Positions 43,255 through 54,560 are shown, counted from the first letter of the stretch. The stretch: DNA of 55,876 nt from Gammaproteobacteria bacterium (GCA_030148485.1 JASBTJ010000055.1:1-55876); one strand, 5' to 3'. Translations and numbers: made by a program. The notes: generated by a model from the sequence alone, not told the origin.

Positions 43255-43878
43255 ATGTCCACCGTCCGCGTCTGCGCCCACGTCGCTGCCCAACTCGCCG
43301 AACACGGCTGGTGCGTTCACCCTGACTTCATCGACATGTCGCTGCGCGACGCATTAGCAGCGGAGACGCGCGAGCATTGGCAACGTGGCACGTTCAGGCA
43401 CGCCGGCGTGGGCCGGGGCAAGACGCTCACGGTGCGCCCCGAGATCCGCTCGGACCGGGTGCTGTGGATCGATCCCGCCGCGTGTAGCGTTGCACAAACA
43501 GCCTACCTGAGGCACATCGAGACCCTGCGCGTGGCCATCAACCGCGCCCTGTACCTGGGGCTGTTCGACTTTGAAGGACATCTGGCCATCTACCCGCCCG
43601 GCAGCTTCTACCGCAAACACGTCGACCGTTTTGCGGACAACAGTCGGCGCACCGTATCCGCCGTGCTGTATCTGAACGACGACTGGCAGGTCGCCGACGG
43701 CGGACAATTGCGCCTTTACAATATCCCTGGGACTGCAGCACAGCCCCTGGATGTCCCACCGGTCGGCGGTACCCTGGTGACGTTTCTGAGCGACCATTTC
43801 CCCCATGAGGTACTCCCGGCGACCCGCGAACGCCTGAGTTTGACCGGATGGTTTCGCACCCGCGAAGGTCTGGGTTAA
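43255..43878 (+). CDS. 2-oxoglutarate/Fe(II)-dependent oxygenase
   Basis: A 207-residue prolyl-4-hydroxylase-like dioxygenase. Iron ligands are visible as HVDRF (HxD) and the distal His in HFPHEVLP, and the 2-oxoglutarate Arg lies in RERLSLTGWF. The double-stranded beta-helix strands between them (VSAVLYLNDDWQVADGGQLR) fit the family. The substrate is unknown. The following 103-residue gene starts 47 bases after its stop, so it may be read with the zinc group. Confidence 0.88.
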   Translation: MSTVRVCAHVAAQLAEHGWCVHPDFIDMSLRDALAAETREHWQRGTFRHAGVGRGKTLTVRPEIRSDRVLWIDPAACSVAQTAYLRHIETLRVAINRALYLGLFDFEGHLAIYPPGSFYRKHVDRFADNSRRTVSAVLYLNDDWQVADGGQLRLYNIPGTAAQPLDVPPVGGTLVTFLSDHFPHEVLPATRERLSLTGWFRTREGLG

Positions 43879-43925
43879 ACTGGCACGGTTGCGTCCGGCG
43901 AGGCGCCGCCGACCCAATCGACTAC

Positions 43926-44237
43926 ATGTCCCCTACCCCCTTTGACGACAATCGAACAAGCCGCAGGCACTACTGGGTGCTTGTGGCGGTGCTGGTTCTC
44001 GCCGAATTGTTGTTGCCGGTCCATCTGGTGGGCCATCTGGACGATGCCCCAGGCAGCCACTGCGATGTCTGCCTGATCGGTCACGGCATGGGGGCGGGCA
44101 CCCTCGACAGCAGCACCGCCACGCCCCTGGGCTTGGCCAGCTTCCTTCCCGTCGCCGATTCCACCGCCAGTGCCCACACCCACATCGGACTGACGCCCCA
44201 TCAGCGCGGCCCACCCGGCACCCTTCACAACGCATGA
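43926..44237 (+). CDS. Small membrane protein with Cys/His motif ahead of zinc-uptake genes
   Basis: A 103-residue protein with one membrane helix (YWVLVAVLVLAELLLPVHLV, about residues 17-36), then HLDDAPGSHCDVCLIGHGMG with a HCxxC-type motif and a His-bearing tail (SAHTHIGLTPH). It resembles DUF2946-like proteins found near metal transport genes, but I cannot assign it firmly. The ATG at 43926 is chosen because the membrane helix begins shortly after; longer in-frame starts overlap the oxygenase gene. Confidence 0.7.
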   Translation: MSPTPFDDNRTSRRHYWVLVAVLVLAELLLPVHLVGHLDDAPGSHCDVCLIGHGMGAGTLDSSTATPLGLASFLPVADSTASAHTHIGLTPHQRGPPGTLHNA

Positions 44238-44294
44238 CACCCCTGTTCGACCCGTCGCCGTGCGACGGGTCGCGAATGCTTGTGGAGACAACCC

Positions 44295-45683
44295 ATGAAA
44301 AGATCCCTGCTCACCGGCCTGGCGGCCGGCTGGCTGGCGCTGCCGATGACGGCCGGCGCCGACACGCCCGATGACCTGCAAACCCTGAAACGTGAACTCG
44401 CCGCACTGAAGGCCAGCTACGAGGCGCGCATCGGCGCCCTTGAGGCCAGGATAAAGGCTGCCGACACACCCCCACCAGCGTCCCTGGGTCATCACACCAC
44501 GCCCACACCGATGGCGCCGACGCCGTCCAACAACGCCTTCAACCCCGCTGTCTCCCTGGTGCTGCAGGGCGCGGTCAGCAGCTACCGGCGCGATCCGGCT
44601 GCCTGGACCCTGCCCGGCTTTCAGATGGGCAGGGAATCTGGCCTCAAACAAGAGGGCTTTAGCCTCACGGAAACCGAACTCACCCTGTCGGCCAACGTGG
44701 ATGACTGGTTCTACGGTCAATCCACTCTCGGCCTGCACGAAGAGGACGGGACCAGTGTCATCGAGGTGGAGGAGGCCTATCTCGACACCCTCTCGCTACC
44801 CGCCGGGTTGGCCATGCGTATGGGGCGCTTCTTTTCGGAAACCGGCTATCTGAACACCCGCCATCCTCACGTTTGGGACTTTGCCGACGCCCCGCTCACC
44901 AGCCAGGCCTTCCTGGGCAAACAATACGGTGACGACGGTGTGCGCCTGACCTGGCTCGCGCCCACCGACACTTATATTCAGCTCGGCGCCGAACTGCTGG
45001 CCGGCAAGAAGTTTCCCGGCGGCGGCGACAACCGGCGCTTGCTCGGCGACAACCGCAACCTGTTCGTGCGCGTGGGCAGCGACATCGGCCGTCACCAGAG
45101 CGTGCGTATCGGGCTGTCCCATCTGCGCGGCTCGCCGACGGATCGACGCAGCGGCGACCCGCACGCCGAGGGTGGCAACGAGATCTTCAGCTTCGATGGG
45201 GATTCCAAGCTGACCGCAATCGACCTGGTCTACAAATACCAGCCCAGCAATCGGCGCGGTTTTGTCCTGCAGGGGGAATATTTCCACCGTGACGAGGATG
45301 GCGTGATCAACTTCAGCAACGCTATTGGCGGCGCCCTGTTGCCCTACGCCGGTACCCAACAAGGCTTCTACGTACAAGGCGTGCTGGCGCTGCAACCGCG
45401 CTGGCGAGTAGGCCTGAGATACGACCGTCTATGGAGCGACAACCGTCTGGCCGTACGCAACAACACCAGCGGTGAAAGCGGTGCCACGCTGCTCGACGAA
45501 TCCAATCTGCTCGGCGACCACGATCCATACCGCTGGACCCTGATGACCGACTACAGCCGCAGCGACTTCAGCCGCATCCGCCTGCAATACGCCCGTGACT
45601 ACTCCCGCCCGGGCGCCGCCGACGACCAGTTCCAGCTGCAGTACATCATGACCTTGGGCGCCCACGGCGCGCACCAGTACTGA
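44295..45683 (+). CDS. Putative outer-membrane porin of a zinc-uptake group
   Basis: A 462-residue protein with a Sec signal (LLTGLAAGWLALPMTAGA), a short coiled coil (LQTLKRELAALKASYEARIG) and about 350 residues of alternating strands ending in aromatic residues (MTLGAHGAHQY), as in outer-membrane beta barrels with a trimerising coiled coil. It lies ten bases before the substrate-binding gene and is probably the outer-membrane entry of this transport group. No TonB box is seen, so passive diffusion is more likely. Confidence 0.78.
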   Translation: MKRSLLTGLAAGWLALPMTAGADTPDDLQTLKRELAALKASYEARIGALEARIKAADTPPPASLGHHTTPTPMAPTPSNNAFNPAVSLVLQGAVSSYRRDPAAWTLPGFQMGRESGLKQEGFSLTETELTLSANVDDWFYGQSTLGLHEEDGTSVIEVEEAYLDTLSLPAGLAMRMGRFFSETGYLNTRHPHVWDFADAPLTSQAFLGKQYGDDGVRLTWLAPTDTYIQLGAELLAGKKFPGGGDNRRLLGDNRNLFVRVGSDIGRHQSVRIGLSHLRGSPTDRRSGDPHAEGGNEIFSFDGDSKLTAIDLVYKYQPSNRRGFVLQGEYFHRDEDGVINFSNAIGGALLPYAGTQQGFYVQGVLALQPRWRVGLRYDRLWSDNRLAVRNNTSGESGATLLDESNLLGDHDPYRWTLMTDYSRSDFSRIRLQYARDYSRPGAADDQFQLQYIMTLGAHGAHQY

Positions 45684-45693
45684 GGTGTCCACC

Positions 45694-46608
45694 ATGAAAC
45701 GCTTCCATGTACTGACCTTGATCGGCCTGCTGCTGGCCGGCTTGACCAACACCGCCAGCGCGCAGTTACGGGTGTTCGCTTGTGAACCGGAGTGGCAGGC
45801 GCTGATCCAGGCGGTCGGCGGCGACCATGTGGATGCCTGGTCGGCGACAACCGCCGAAGACGATGCCCATCACGTCCAGGCCCGGCCGTCGTTGATCGCC
45901 AAGCTGCGGCGGGCAGACCTGCTGGTGTGCACAGGCGCCGAGCTGGAAACGGCCTGGCTGCCGCTCCTGCTACGCCGTGCGAACAATCCCGCGGTACAGC
46001 CGGGACAGCCGGGCTACCTGATGGCCGCCGAGCAGGTGGAACGGTTGGAAATCCCCACCCGACTCGACCGCAGCGACGGCGACGTTCACGCCCAGGGCAA
46101 TCCGCATATCCAGCTGGACCCGCGCCGGCTGATGACCGTCGCCCAGGTGCTGGCACAACGGCTCAGCGCCATCGACCCGGCCCATGCGGCCAACTACGCG
46201 GCCAATCTGGCGGCTTTTTCCACCCGCTGGCAAACCGCCGTGACCGGCTGGACCGACCGCGCCGCACCGCTGCGCGGTCAAGGGTTGGTGGTGCAACACA
46301 CCGAATGGGTTTATATGCTGGACTGGCTCGGGATGTACCGGGTGGCTGCCCTGGAACCCAAGCCGGGACTGCCGCCCTCGGCGGCCCACCTGGCGTCGCT
46401 CACCCAACGACTCGACAAGGATGCCGCCATGGCCATCGTGCGAGCGCCGGACAATGATCCCCGGCCGGCACAATGGCTGTCGGAGCACATCGGAATTCCC
46501 GTACTGATCCTGCCGCACACGGTGGAAGCGGACGCCGGACCGGCGGGCCTGTTCGCCTTGTTCGACGAGCTGATCGGCCGGCTGGTCGCACTGGCCGCGC
46601 GCCGATGA
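45694..46608 (+). CDS. Zinc/manganese-type ABC transporter substrate-binding protein
   Basis: A 304-residue periplasmic ZnuA-like protein with a Sec signal (LTLIGLLLAGLTNTASA). The metal-ligand positions are recognisable: DDAHHVQARPSLIAKLRRAD (His), NPHIQLDPRRL (His), VVQHTEWVYML (His) and an acidic residue near the end. There is no His-rich loop, unlike E. coli ZnuA. The ATG at 45694 follows GAGGTG. It overlaps the permease gene by four bases. Confidence 0.88.
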   Translation: MKRFHVLTLIGLLLAGLTNTASAQLRVFACEPEWQALIQAVGGDHVDAWSATTAEDDAHHVQARPSLIAKLRRADLLVCTGAELETAWLPLLLRRANNPAVQPGQPGYLMAAEQVERLEIPTRLDRSDGDVHAQGNPHIQLDPRRLMTVAQVLAQRLSAIDPAHAANYAANLAAFSTRWQTAVTGWTDRAAPLRGQGLVVQHTEWVYMLDWLGMYRVAALEPKPGLPPSAAHLASLTQRLDKDAAMAIVRAPDNDPRPAQWLSEHIGIPVLILPHTVEADAGPAGLFALFDELIGRLVALAARR

Positions 46609-47375
46609 ACCTGGCGGCACTGGACTGGACCATCCTGGGCCCGCCGCTGCTGGCGGGTCTATTGGTACTCAGCACCCATGTGCCGCTGGGGCGCCAAGTG
46701 CTGGCGCGCGGCATCATCTTCATCGACCTGGCGGTGGCGCAGTTCGCCGGCCTTGGCGTTGTGCTGGCCCAAGTGGTCGGCGGCCATGTCGCCGGCCCGG
46801 TAGTGCAGTTCGCCGCTTTTGGCGCCGCCTTGCTCGGCGCCGGCGGGCTGTATCTGTGCGAACGCCGTTGGCCACGAATCCAGGAGGCCATCATCGGCAG
46901 CGTGTTCGTGCTGGCCGCCAGCGGGGCGATCCTGTTGCTGGCGGGCGACCCGCAGGGCGGGGAACACCTCAAGGACCTGCTGGTGGGGCAGGTGCTGTGG
47001 GTCTCCGGGTCACAGCTATGGCCGATGGCCTGGTTGAGCGCCGCCGTGCTGCTGCTGCTGTGGTTCGGGGTCGCCGCCACCCGACGCTCGCTCGGGTTCT
47101 ATCTGCTGTTCGCGGTGGCGGTGACCGCGTCGGTACAACTGGTCGGCGTCTACCTGGTGTTCGCCAGCCTGATTCTGCCGGCACTGGCCAGCCGCACCGC
47201 TGCCGGTCGCAGCGGCCTGCTACGCGCCTACGGCGTCGGGATCGCCGGCTACATGCTGGGCTTGGCGGCATCGGCGGTGTTCGACCTGCCGGCCGGGCCG
47301 GTCATCGTCTGGGCCTTGGCCGGATGCGCTTTTGTGATGGCGCTGGTGAACCCGGGACCGGGTAGCACAGACTAA
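46605..47375 (+). CDS. Zinc/manganese-type ABC transporter permease
   Basis: A 256-residue integral membrane protein of the ZnuB / MntB type with about eight helices (PPLLAGLLVLSTHVPLG, IFIDLAVAQFAGLGVVLAQV, AVTASVQLVGVYLVFASLIL). The VYLVFASLILPALAS region is the EAA-like coupling segment. No ATPase gene follows: after the stop is a 189-base gap and opgG. The ATP-binding subunit must be encoded elsewhere or shared. Confidence 0.9.
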   Translation: MNLAALDWTILGPPLLAGLLVLSTHVPLGRQVLARGIIFIDLAVAQFAGLGVVLAQVVGGHVAGPVVQFAAFGAALLGAGGLYLCERRWPRIQEAIIGSVFVLAASGAILLLAGDPQGGEHLKDLLVGQVLWVSGSQLWPMAWLSAAVLLLLWFGVAATRRSLGFYLLFAVAVTASVQLVGVYLVFASLILPALASRTAAGRSGLLRAYGVGIAGYMLGLAASAVFDLPAGPVIVWALAGCAFVMALVNPGPGSTD

Positions 47376-47564
47376 GGGGTTGGATACGGGCCACGGACGG
47401 CGATCAGCCCCGCCCATGACGTCCCCGCAATTCGTGCCCTGGTCGACACTACGGCGCCCCACCCGGCCGCCATATGGGACTTAAAGGCATAATTGGCCGT
47501 CCCGTCACCACCCGACAACCCGCGCCGTCCGGCGCGCCGCTCAGCCGCCTGGAGTTTGATGGAC

Positions 47565-49166
47565 ATGACCGCCACTGCCCGCAACCCGTTCTCTCGATCC
47601 GCCATGAGAGACCGTTTTACGGCATGGATCCCCTTGCCCGTCGCCTTCGCCTTCTTGGTCACAGCCGCCGCGCCCGCTGCGGCCTTTGACCTGAAGACGG
47701 TGATCGACAAGGCACAGGCGTTGGCCAAGCAACCCTACGAAGCACCGAAGAAAATCCCGGACTTCATGCGCGAACTCAGCTACGACCAGTTCCGCGGTAT
47801 CCGCTTCGACCCCGACCAGCAACTGTGGGCTGGTTCCGGCTCGCGCTTTGGCGTGATGCTGATGGTGCCGGGGCTGTTCTTCACCCACTCGGTCAAGATC
47901 AACATCGTCGACAGCACCGGGGTAAAATCCCTGGCCTTCAACAAGGGTTATTTCCAGAGCAACGACGACGCCCTGATGAAAAAGCTGCCGGCGGACCTCG
48001 GTTACGCCGGGTTCAAGCTGACGTTCCCGCTCAACACACCCAAGGTGCATGACCAGTTTCTGTCGTTTGCCGGCGCCAGTTATTTCCGCGCCGTCGGCGC
48101 CGGCGACAACTTCGGCATTTCGGCCCGCGGTGCGGCACTGGACACCGGGCTGTTGTCCGGCGAGGAGTTCCCCGACTTCATCGAATACTGGCTCGAACGG
48201 CCTTCGGCCAAGGCCGACGCCATGCGCATCTATGCGCTGATGAATAGCAAGCGGCTGACCGGCGCTTATCGTTTCACCGTGCGCCCCGGTGCTGCCACCC
48301 GGGTGGACGTGCAGGCCGTGCTGTTCACACGCGATCAGATCCCGCTGTTGGGCATCGCGCCCTTGACCAGCATGTTCTATTACGGTGAAAACACCGCGCG
48401 CCCCAACGGCCATTGGCGACCGGAGGTGCATGACTCCGATGGCCTGGCCATTCACAACGGCACCGGCGAATGGCTGTGGAACCCCCTACTCAACCCATCG
48501 GTGCTGAGCACCCAGGGATTCAACGTCGACAACGTCAAGGGCTTCGGCCTGCTGCAGCGGGACCGGCGCTTTGCCAGCTACCAGGACCCCGAAGCCCGTT
48601 ACGACAACCGCCCCAGTACCTGGGTGCATACCGAGGGTAATTGGGGCAAGGGACGGGTCATGCTGATCCAGATCCCCACCAACAGCGAGACCAACGACAA
48701 CATCGTGGCCTTCTGGTCGCCGCCAGAGGCGGTGCCCGCGGGCCAACAACTGCGCTTCGCATACCGGTTGGACTTCGGCGGCGCCGACGCCTTGGACCAC
48801 GCAAAGGACAAGACCCTGGGTCGAGCCGTCGACACCCACATCGGCCGCGGCGATCTGGTCGGCGGCGGCAATGCCGCCGGCAGCTACCGGGTGCTGATCG
48901 ACTTTCAGGGTGGCAAGTTGGACAAATTACCCGCGGATGCTGCCGTCGGCACCGCGGTCACCGCTCAAGAGGGCGGCCAGATCATTGAGCAATTCGTCAC
49001 CTATGTCGCCCCGTCCAAGGTTTGGCGGCTGTCCATCCTGGCCCGCCCGGCCAAGGACAAACCCCTCGCGCTGCGTGCGGCGCTCAGGCAGGACGATCAA
49101 GCACTGACCGAGACCTGGACCTACACGCTGCCGCAGGACAACAGCTTCAGCGAGCATGCACCATGA
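47565..49166 (+). CDS. opgG: Periplasmic glucan biosynthesis protein OpgG
   Basis: A 533-residue periplasmic protein. A Sec signal lies behind a polar leader (PLPVAFAFLVTAAAPAAAFD). Family motifs include PYEAPKKIPDFMRELSYDQF, IPLLGIAPLTSMFYYGEN, HDSDGLAIHNGTGEWLWNPL and YQDPEARYDNRPSTWV. OpgG is needed for branching or export of osmoregulated periplasmic glucans. The ATG at 47565 has GGAG ten bases upstream; another in-frame ATG is six bases earlier. Confidence 0.93.
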   Translation: MTATARNPFSRSAMRDRFTAWIPLPVAFAFLVTAAAPAAAFDLKTVIDKAQALAKQPYEAPKKIPDFMRELSYDQFRGIRFDPDQQLWAGSGSRFGVMLMVPGLFFTHSVKINIVDSTGVKSLAFNKGYFQSNDDALMKKLPADLGYAGFKLTFPLNTPKVHDQFLSFAGASYFRAVGAGDNFGISARGAALDTGLLSGEEFPDFIEYWLERPSAKADAMRIYALMNSKRLTGAYRFTVRPGAATRVDVQAVLFTRDQIPLLGIAPLTSMFYYGENTARPNGHWRPEVHDSDGLAIHNGTGEWLWNPLLNPSVLSTQGFNVDNVKGFGLLQRDRRFASYQDPEARYDNRPSTWVHTEGNWGKGRVMLIQIPTNSETNDNIVAFWSPPEAVPAGQQLRFAYRLDFGGADALDHAKDKTLGRAVDTHIGRGDLVGGGNAAGSYRVLIDFQGGKLDKLPADAAVGTAVTAQEGGQIIEQFVTYVAPSKVWRLSILARPAKDKPLALRAALRQDDQALTETWTYTLPQDNSFSEHAP

Positions 49167-49426
49167 AGCCGGCAACCGAGCCCTGTCTGCAATTACTGCA
49201 ACGCAGCTACTGCTACCTGCGCCTGGGCGGTTTGGACAGCGACGACACCTGCAAGCGGCTGCGCACCTTGATAGACGGCCTGGACGACAATCAAACGGCG
49301 GGCGACGCCGGCCAGTGGGTTTGGCAGCAGGTCCGCCACTGGGTGGATCGGCAAACAGTGGTACAAACGCCGCCATCCCCCGATATCCTGCGCGGCACGA
49401 TCCGCTATCCCGAGCGGCAACGCTAA
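49163..49426 (+). CDS. Small protein between opgG and opgH
   Basis: An 87-residue soluble protein without signal peptide, with a Trp-rich centre (AGQWVWQQVRHWVDR) and two or three cysteines. It overlaps the opgG stop by ATGA and ends three bases before opgH, so all three are translated together. I recognise no family. Its place suggests an accessory role in glucan synthesis. Confidence 0.75.
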   Translation: MKPATEPCLQLLQRSYCYLRLGGLDSDDTCKRLRTLIDGLDDNQTAGDAGQWVWQQVRHWVDRQTVVQTPPSPDILRGTIRYPERQR

Positions 49427-49429
49427 ACC

Positions 49430-51540
49430 ATGACCGGTGCCGTCCCCGCCCCGCACCACCTGCCGCCCATGCAGAAACTGAAACCCGCATGGCGCCGCGC
49501 CGCGCTATGGCGGCGATCATGCGTCGGATCGGCAATCCTGATCCAGACCGTGGCGGCCAGCTACGCCATGCTGACGGTGCTGCCCTACAACGGCAGCACC
49601 TGGCTGGAGCGCGCCATCGTCGCGGTGTTCGCGCTGCTGTTCGCGTGGATCTCGTCCGGCTTCTGGATCGCATTAGTCGGGTTTGTGGTACGGCGGCGTG
49701 GCGGTGATGCGTTACGGCCCAGTCGGCGCTATGCCCGGGTCGCCGCTGAACTGCCCGTCCCACCTACCGCCATCGTGTTCCCCATCTATCACGAAGACGT
49801 GCAGCGCACCCTGTCCGGCGTGCGCAGTTGCTATCGAGACATCCAACGCACCGGCGAGGAGGCCGCCTTTGACGTGTTTGTCTTGTCCGACAGCCGCAAT
49901 CCCGACATCTGGCTGCGCGAACGCGAGGCCTGCCACCGACTGCGTGAATCCCTCGGCCCCGAGGCGCGTGTCCACTACCGACGCCGGGGCGTTAACCTGA
50001 ACCGCAAGACCGGCAACATCGCCGATTTTCTGCGCCGCTGGGGACGCCGCTACCGTTACATGCTGGTGATGGATGCGGACAGCGTGATGAGCGGCGCCAC
50101 CATAGTGCAGATGGCCCGCCTGATGGAGGCAGCCAAGCAGATCGGCATCCTGCAGTCGAGCCCGGGCATCGTCAACGCGGCATCCGCCCATGCGCGCCTA
50201 CAGCAGTTCGCCAACCGGTTGTACGGCCCGATGTTTACCGACGGCCTGGCGGCCCTGCAATTGGGCGAGGCGGCCTTCTGGGGGCACAACGCCCTGATCC
50301 GCACCGAGGCGTTCATGGCGCACTGCGGGCTACGTCGGCTACCGGGACGCGGGCTGCTCAGCGGATCTGTGCTCAGCCACGATTTTGTCGAGGCCGCGTT
50401 CATCCGACGTGCCGGCTACGAGGTCTGGCTGGACCCAGGCCTGACCGGCAGTTACGAGGAAGCACCACCGACGCTGGTGGACGAACTGGAACGCGACCGA
50501 CGCTGGACCCACGGCAACCTGCAGCATGTCTACTTCCTGTTTCGTCGCGGCATGGCCTTCGCCCATCGCCTTGCCTTTGCCAACGGCATCATGTCCTATC
50601 TTGCATCCGGCCTGTGGTTTACCTATCTGGCACTGATCACCATCGAACTGGCACAGTTCACACTGTGGCCCATCGAATACTTCCCCGACCCCCACAGTCC
50701 GTTCCCGGTGTGGCCGCGCTGGCAACCTGAATGGGTGGTCCAGCTGCTGCTCAGCACCCTGTTCCTGCTGTTCGCACCCAAGTTCCTGGGGTTGATCGAC
50801 GCACTGCTCGACCCACCCCGGCTGCGCGCCATGGGCGGCCTGCTGAAGACCACTGCCGGCGTGTTGTTGGAATCGGTGACCTCGATGCTGCTGGCGCCGA
50901 TCCGCATGCTCAGCCATACCCGTTCCATCGTGATCTCGCTGCTGAATCTGGATGTGCGCTGGGCCGGGCAGAACCGTACCGCCGAGATCGGCTGGACCAC
51001 TGCCTTGTTGCACCATGCCCCCGGCAGTGTGCTGGCACTGGCCTGGAGCGCCTTTGCCTACTGGCTGGATCCTTTGTTCTTCTATTGGTCCCTGCCGGTG
51101 GCCCTGCCGCTGGTGTTCGCCGCGCCCATCTCGGTAGGGTTGAGCCGCTTCTCGGTGGGTCGACGTTGGCGCGCCGACGGGCTGCTGCTCACCGCGGAGG
51201 AACACCAGCCGCCGAGCGTGGTCGCCGACCTGCAACACAGTCCCGCCCTGACCCGCGCCCCGTCCCTGAGCGGTTTCGAGACGGCGGTGCTGGACCCTCA
51301 GATACATCGCCTGCAAGTACAGCTGGCAAGACGCCGCAAGGAAACGCCGGCACGACAGCAACGACGCAGCGAACTGGTACGGCGCTGTCTGGACCAAGGA
51401 CCGGCCGGGCTGAGCGCGGCGGAAAAAACCTGGCTGGCCGAAGACGCACCCGCGTTGCGGGCGCTGCATGAAGGCGCGTGGCAGGCGGCACTAAGCTCCC
51501 CCTGGTCCGACGCCGTCGATCGCCTGTGTCGCGCCGCCGA

Positions 51541-51544
<4 letters not shown>
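49430..51544 (+). CDS. opgH: Glucans biosynthesis glucosyltransferase OpgH
   Basis: A 704-residue inner-membrane GT2 glucosyltransferase; E. coli OpgH is longer, mainly at the N-terminus. Two N-terminal helices precede the cytoplasmic catalytic domain with the DxD site [10 protein letters not shown], the further Asp in [10 protein letters not shown] and the RRW motif [15 protein letters not shown]. Six or so helices follow ([18 protein letters not shown] and later). It polymerises beta-1,2-glucose from UDP-glucose for osmoregulated periplasmic glucans. Its stop overlaps that of ispG on the other strand. Confidence 0.94.
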
Positions 51545-52761
<1,217 letters not shown>

Positions 52762-52938
52762 GGGCTACTCATTAACTGTCGACGCCTGGCGAAGCGCCGC
52801 GACATTGGCCGGTGGCGCATGATACCAAACCAGGGTTGTCGATCCCCAGGAGCGGGCAACCGCCGCCCGTCGGCGGCTGGGTGCCGGCGAAGGCCTGTGT
52901 TATGACCCACCTGAATGCATCCGCACAGAGACCCAAGC

Positions 52939-54558
52939 ATGAGCAAGGCTTTAGACACGGTGCTGGACTATCACCAACGTACCAAACATCGTTTCGACCG
53001 CTACGCAGCTGGCCCGGGCGGACTGGATTGGGCCAATCAGCCGTACCCGTTCCGGGTGTTCGACGGCTGCCCTCAGGTCTTGCTGCCGCTGCTTGGCGAG
53101 CAGAGCGAACCGGCCTTTTCAGACCTCTATGTGCCGCACAACATCGCGCCCCGCCCACTGACGCTGCCGCACTTGGCCACGCTGCTGGAACTGGCCTACG
53201 GCCTGTCGGCCTGGAAGCAGTATGGCGATTCGCGCTGGGCGCTGCGCTGCAACCCATCCAGCGGCAACCTGCATCCCACCGAGGCCTATGTGGTGAGCGC
53301 CGGGAGCAACGCACTACCGGCCGGCATCCATCACTACCGGAGCCGCGAACACCTGCTGGAACAACGCTGCGCTTTCACCACAGCGCACGACGACCTGGGC
53401 CTACCGCCGGGCACCTTGCTCGTCGGACTCACCTCCATCCATTGGCGCGAGGCCTGGAAATACGGCGAGCGCGCCTACCGCTACTGCCAGCACGACGTCG
53501 GCCATGCCGTCGCGGCACTGCGCTATGCCGCGGCAAGCCTGGGTTGGCGGGCCCAATTGCTGGAACACTGGGCCGACGACGCCATCTCCGCCCTGCTCGG
53601 CTGCGACCGCGCCGGTGACTTCGGCGACGCCGAGCCGGAGCATCCCGACCTGCTGATACGCATCGACACCGGCGCAACGGGCGCCGACCTGGACCCGGAC
53701 GCCCTACTGGCAGCCGCCCGCGCGGGCCAATGGCGGGGCCGAGCCAATCGCCTGTCGGGCCGACACGGCCATCATTGGCCGCTGATCGACCGCGTCGCCG
53801 ATGCCTGCCGCAAGCCGTGCACAGCGGCGTTGGATGCACCAACGCCGGTGCGGCCCGCGCCGGTCGCCAGTCAATGCAATCTATCGGCCGCCGCGCTGAT
53901 TCGCCAACGCCGCAGCGCGCAGGCCTTCGACGGCTCGACCACCATGCGCAGCCGTGACTTCTTCCGCCTGCTGGACATGACGCTACCGCGCCCTGCCGTC
54001 GCGCCCTGGGACGCCATCCGCTGGACGCCGCGCACCCATCTGCTGCTGTTCGTCCATCGCGTCGAAGCACTGCCACCGGGGTTGTACCTGCTGCCACGCT
54101 CGGCCAGTGCGACGAACCAGCTCAAAAGCACCATGGGACGGGAATTCAGCTGGCAACCGGTGAACGATGCACCCGCGCACCTGGAACTGACCCGACTGCT
54201 CAGCGCAGACGCCCGGGAGGCGGCGCAAACCCTGTCCTGTCATCAAGAGATCGCCGCGGACGGCGCCTTCAGTCTGGCCATGCTCGCCGAGTACGGCAAC
54301 GCATTGCAGACATCCCCGTGGCGCTACCGCCACCTGTTCTGGGAAGCCGGCATGCTGGGACACGTGCTGTACCTGGAAGCCGAAGCCGCCGGCCTGCGTG
54401 GCACCGGTATCGGCTGTTATTTCGACGACGGCGTGCACGATCTGCTGGCGCTGTCCGACCGGAGCTTTCAAAGCCTGTATCACTTCACCGTCGGGGGCCC
54501 GCTCACGGATGACCGACTACAGACCCTGCCCCCCTACGCGCACCTGCCCAAGCGGTAA
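52939..54558 (+). CDS. SagB/ThcOx family dehydrogenase (duplicated nitroreductase fold)
   Basis: A 539-residue flavoprotein with two nitroreductase-like halves. The first contains LRCNPSSGNLHPTEAYVV, the second LIRQRRSAQAFDGSTTMRSR and the FMN-binding end GCYFDDGVHDLLAL. SagB-type enzymes oxidise azolines to azoles in thiazole/oxazole peptides, but no YcaO gene or precursor peptide is nearby, and stand-alone members have no known role. The ATG at 52939 is used, with an in-frame ATG 24 bases earlier. A repeat starts two bases after the stop. Confidence 0.85.
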   Translation: MSKALDTVLDYHQRTKHRFDRYAAGPGGLDWANQPYPFRVFDGCPQVLLPLLGEQSEPAFSDLYVPHNIAPRPLTLPHLATLLELAYGLSAWKQYGDSRWALRCNPSSGNLHPTEAYVVSAGSNALPAGIHHYRSREHLLEQRCAFTTAHDDLGLPPGTLLVGLTSIHWREAWKYGERAYRYCQHDVGHAVAALRYAAASLGWRAQLLEHWADDAISALLGCDRAGDFGDAEPEHPDLLIRIDTGATGADLDPDALLAAARAGQWRGRANRLSGRHGHHWPLIDRVADACRKPCTAALDAPTPVRPAPVASQCNLSAAALIRQRRSAQAFDGSTTMRSRDFFRLLDMTLPRPAVAPWDAIRWTPRTHLLLFVHRVEALPPGLYLLPRSASATNQLKSTMGREFSWQPVNDAPAHLELTRLLSADAREAAQTLSCHQEIAADGAFSLAMLAEYGNALQTSPWRYRHLFWEAGMLGHVLYLEAEAAGLRGTGIGCYFDDGVHDLLALSDRSFQSLYHFTVGGPLTDDRLQTLPPYAHLPKR

Positions 54559-54560
54559 GT

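Noticed and set aside
52762..52938. Search for azole-peptide precursor upstream of the SagB gene
   Set aside because: The 177-base gap has no short frame with a ribosome-binding site and a Cys/Ser/Thr-rich core.
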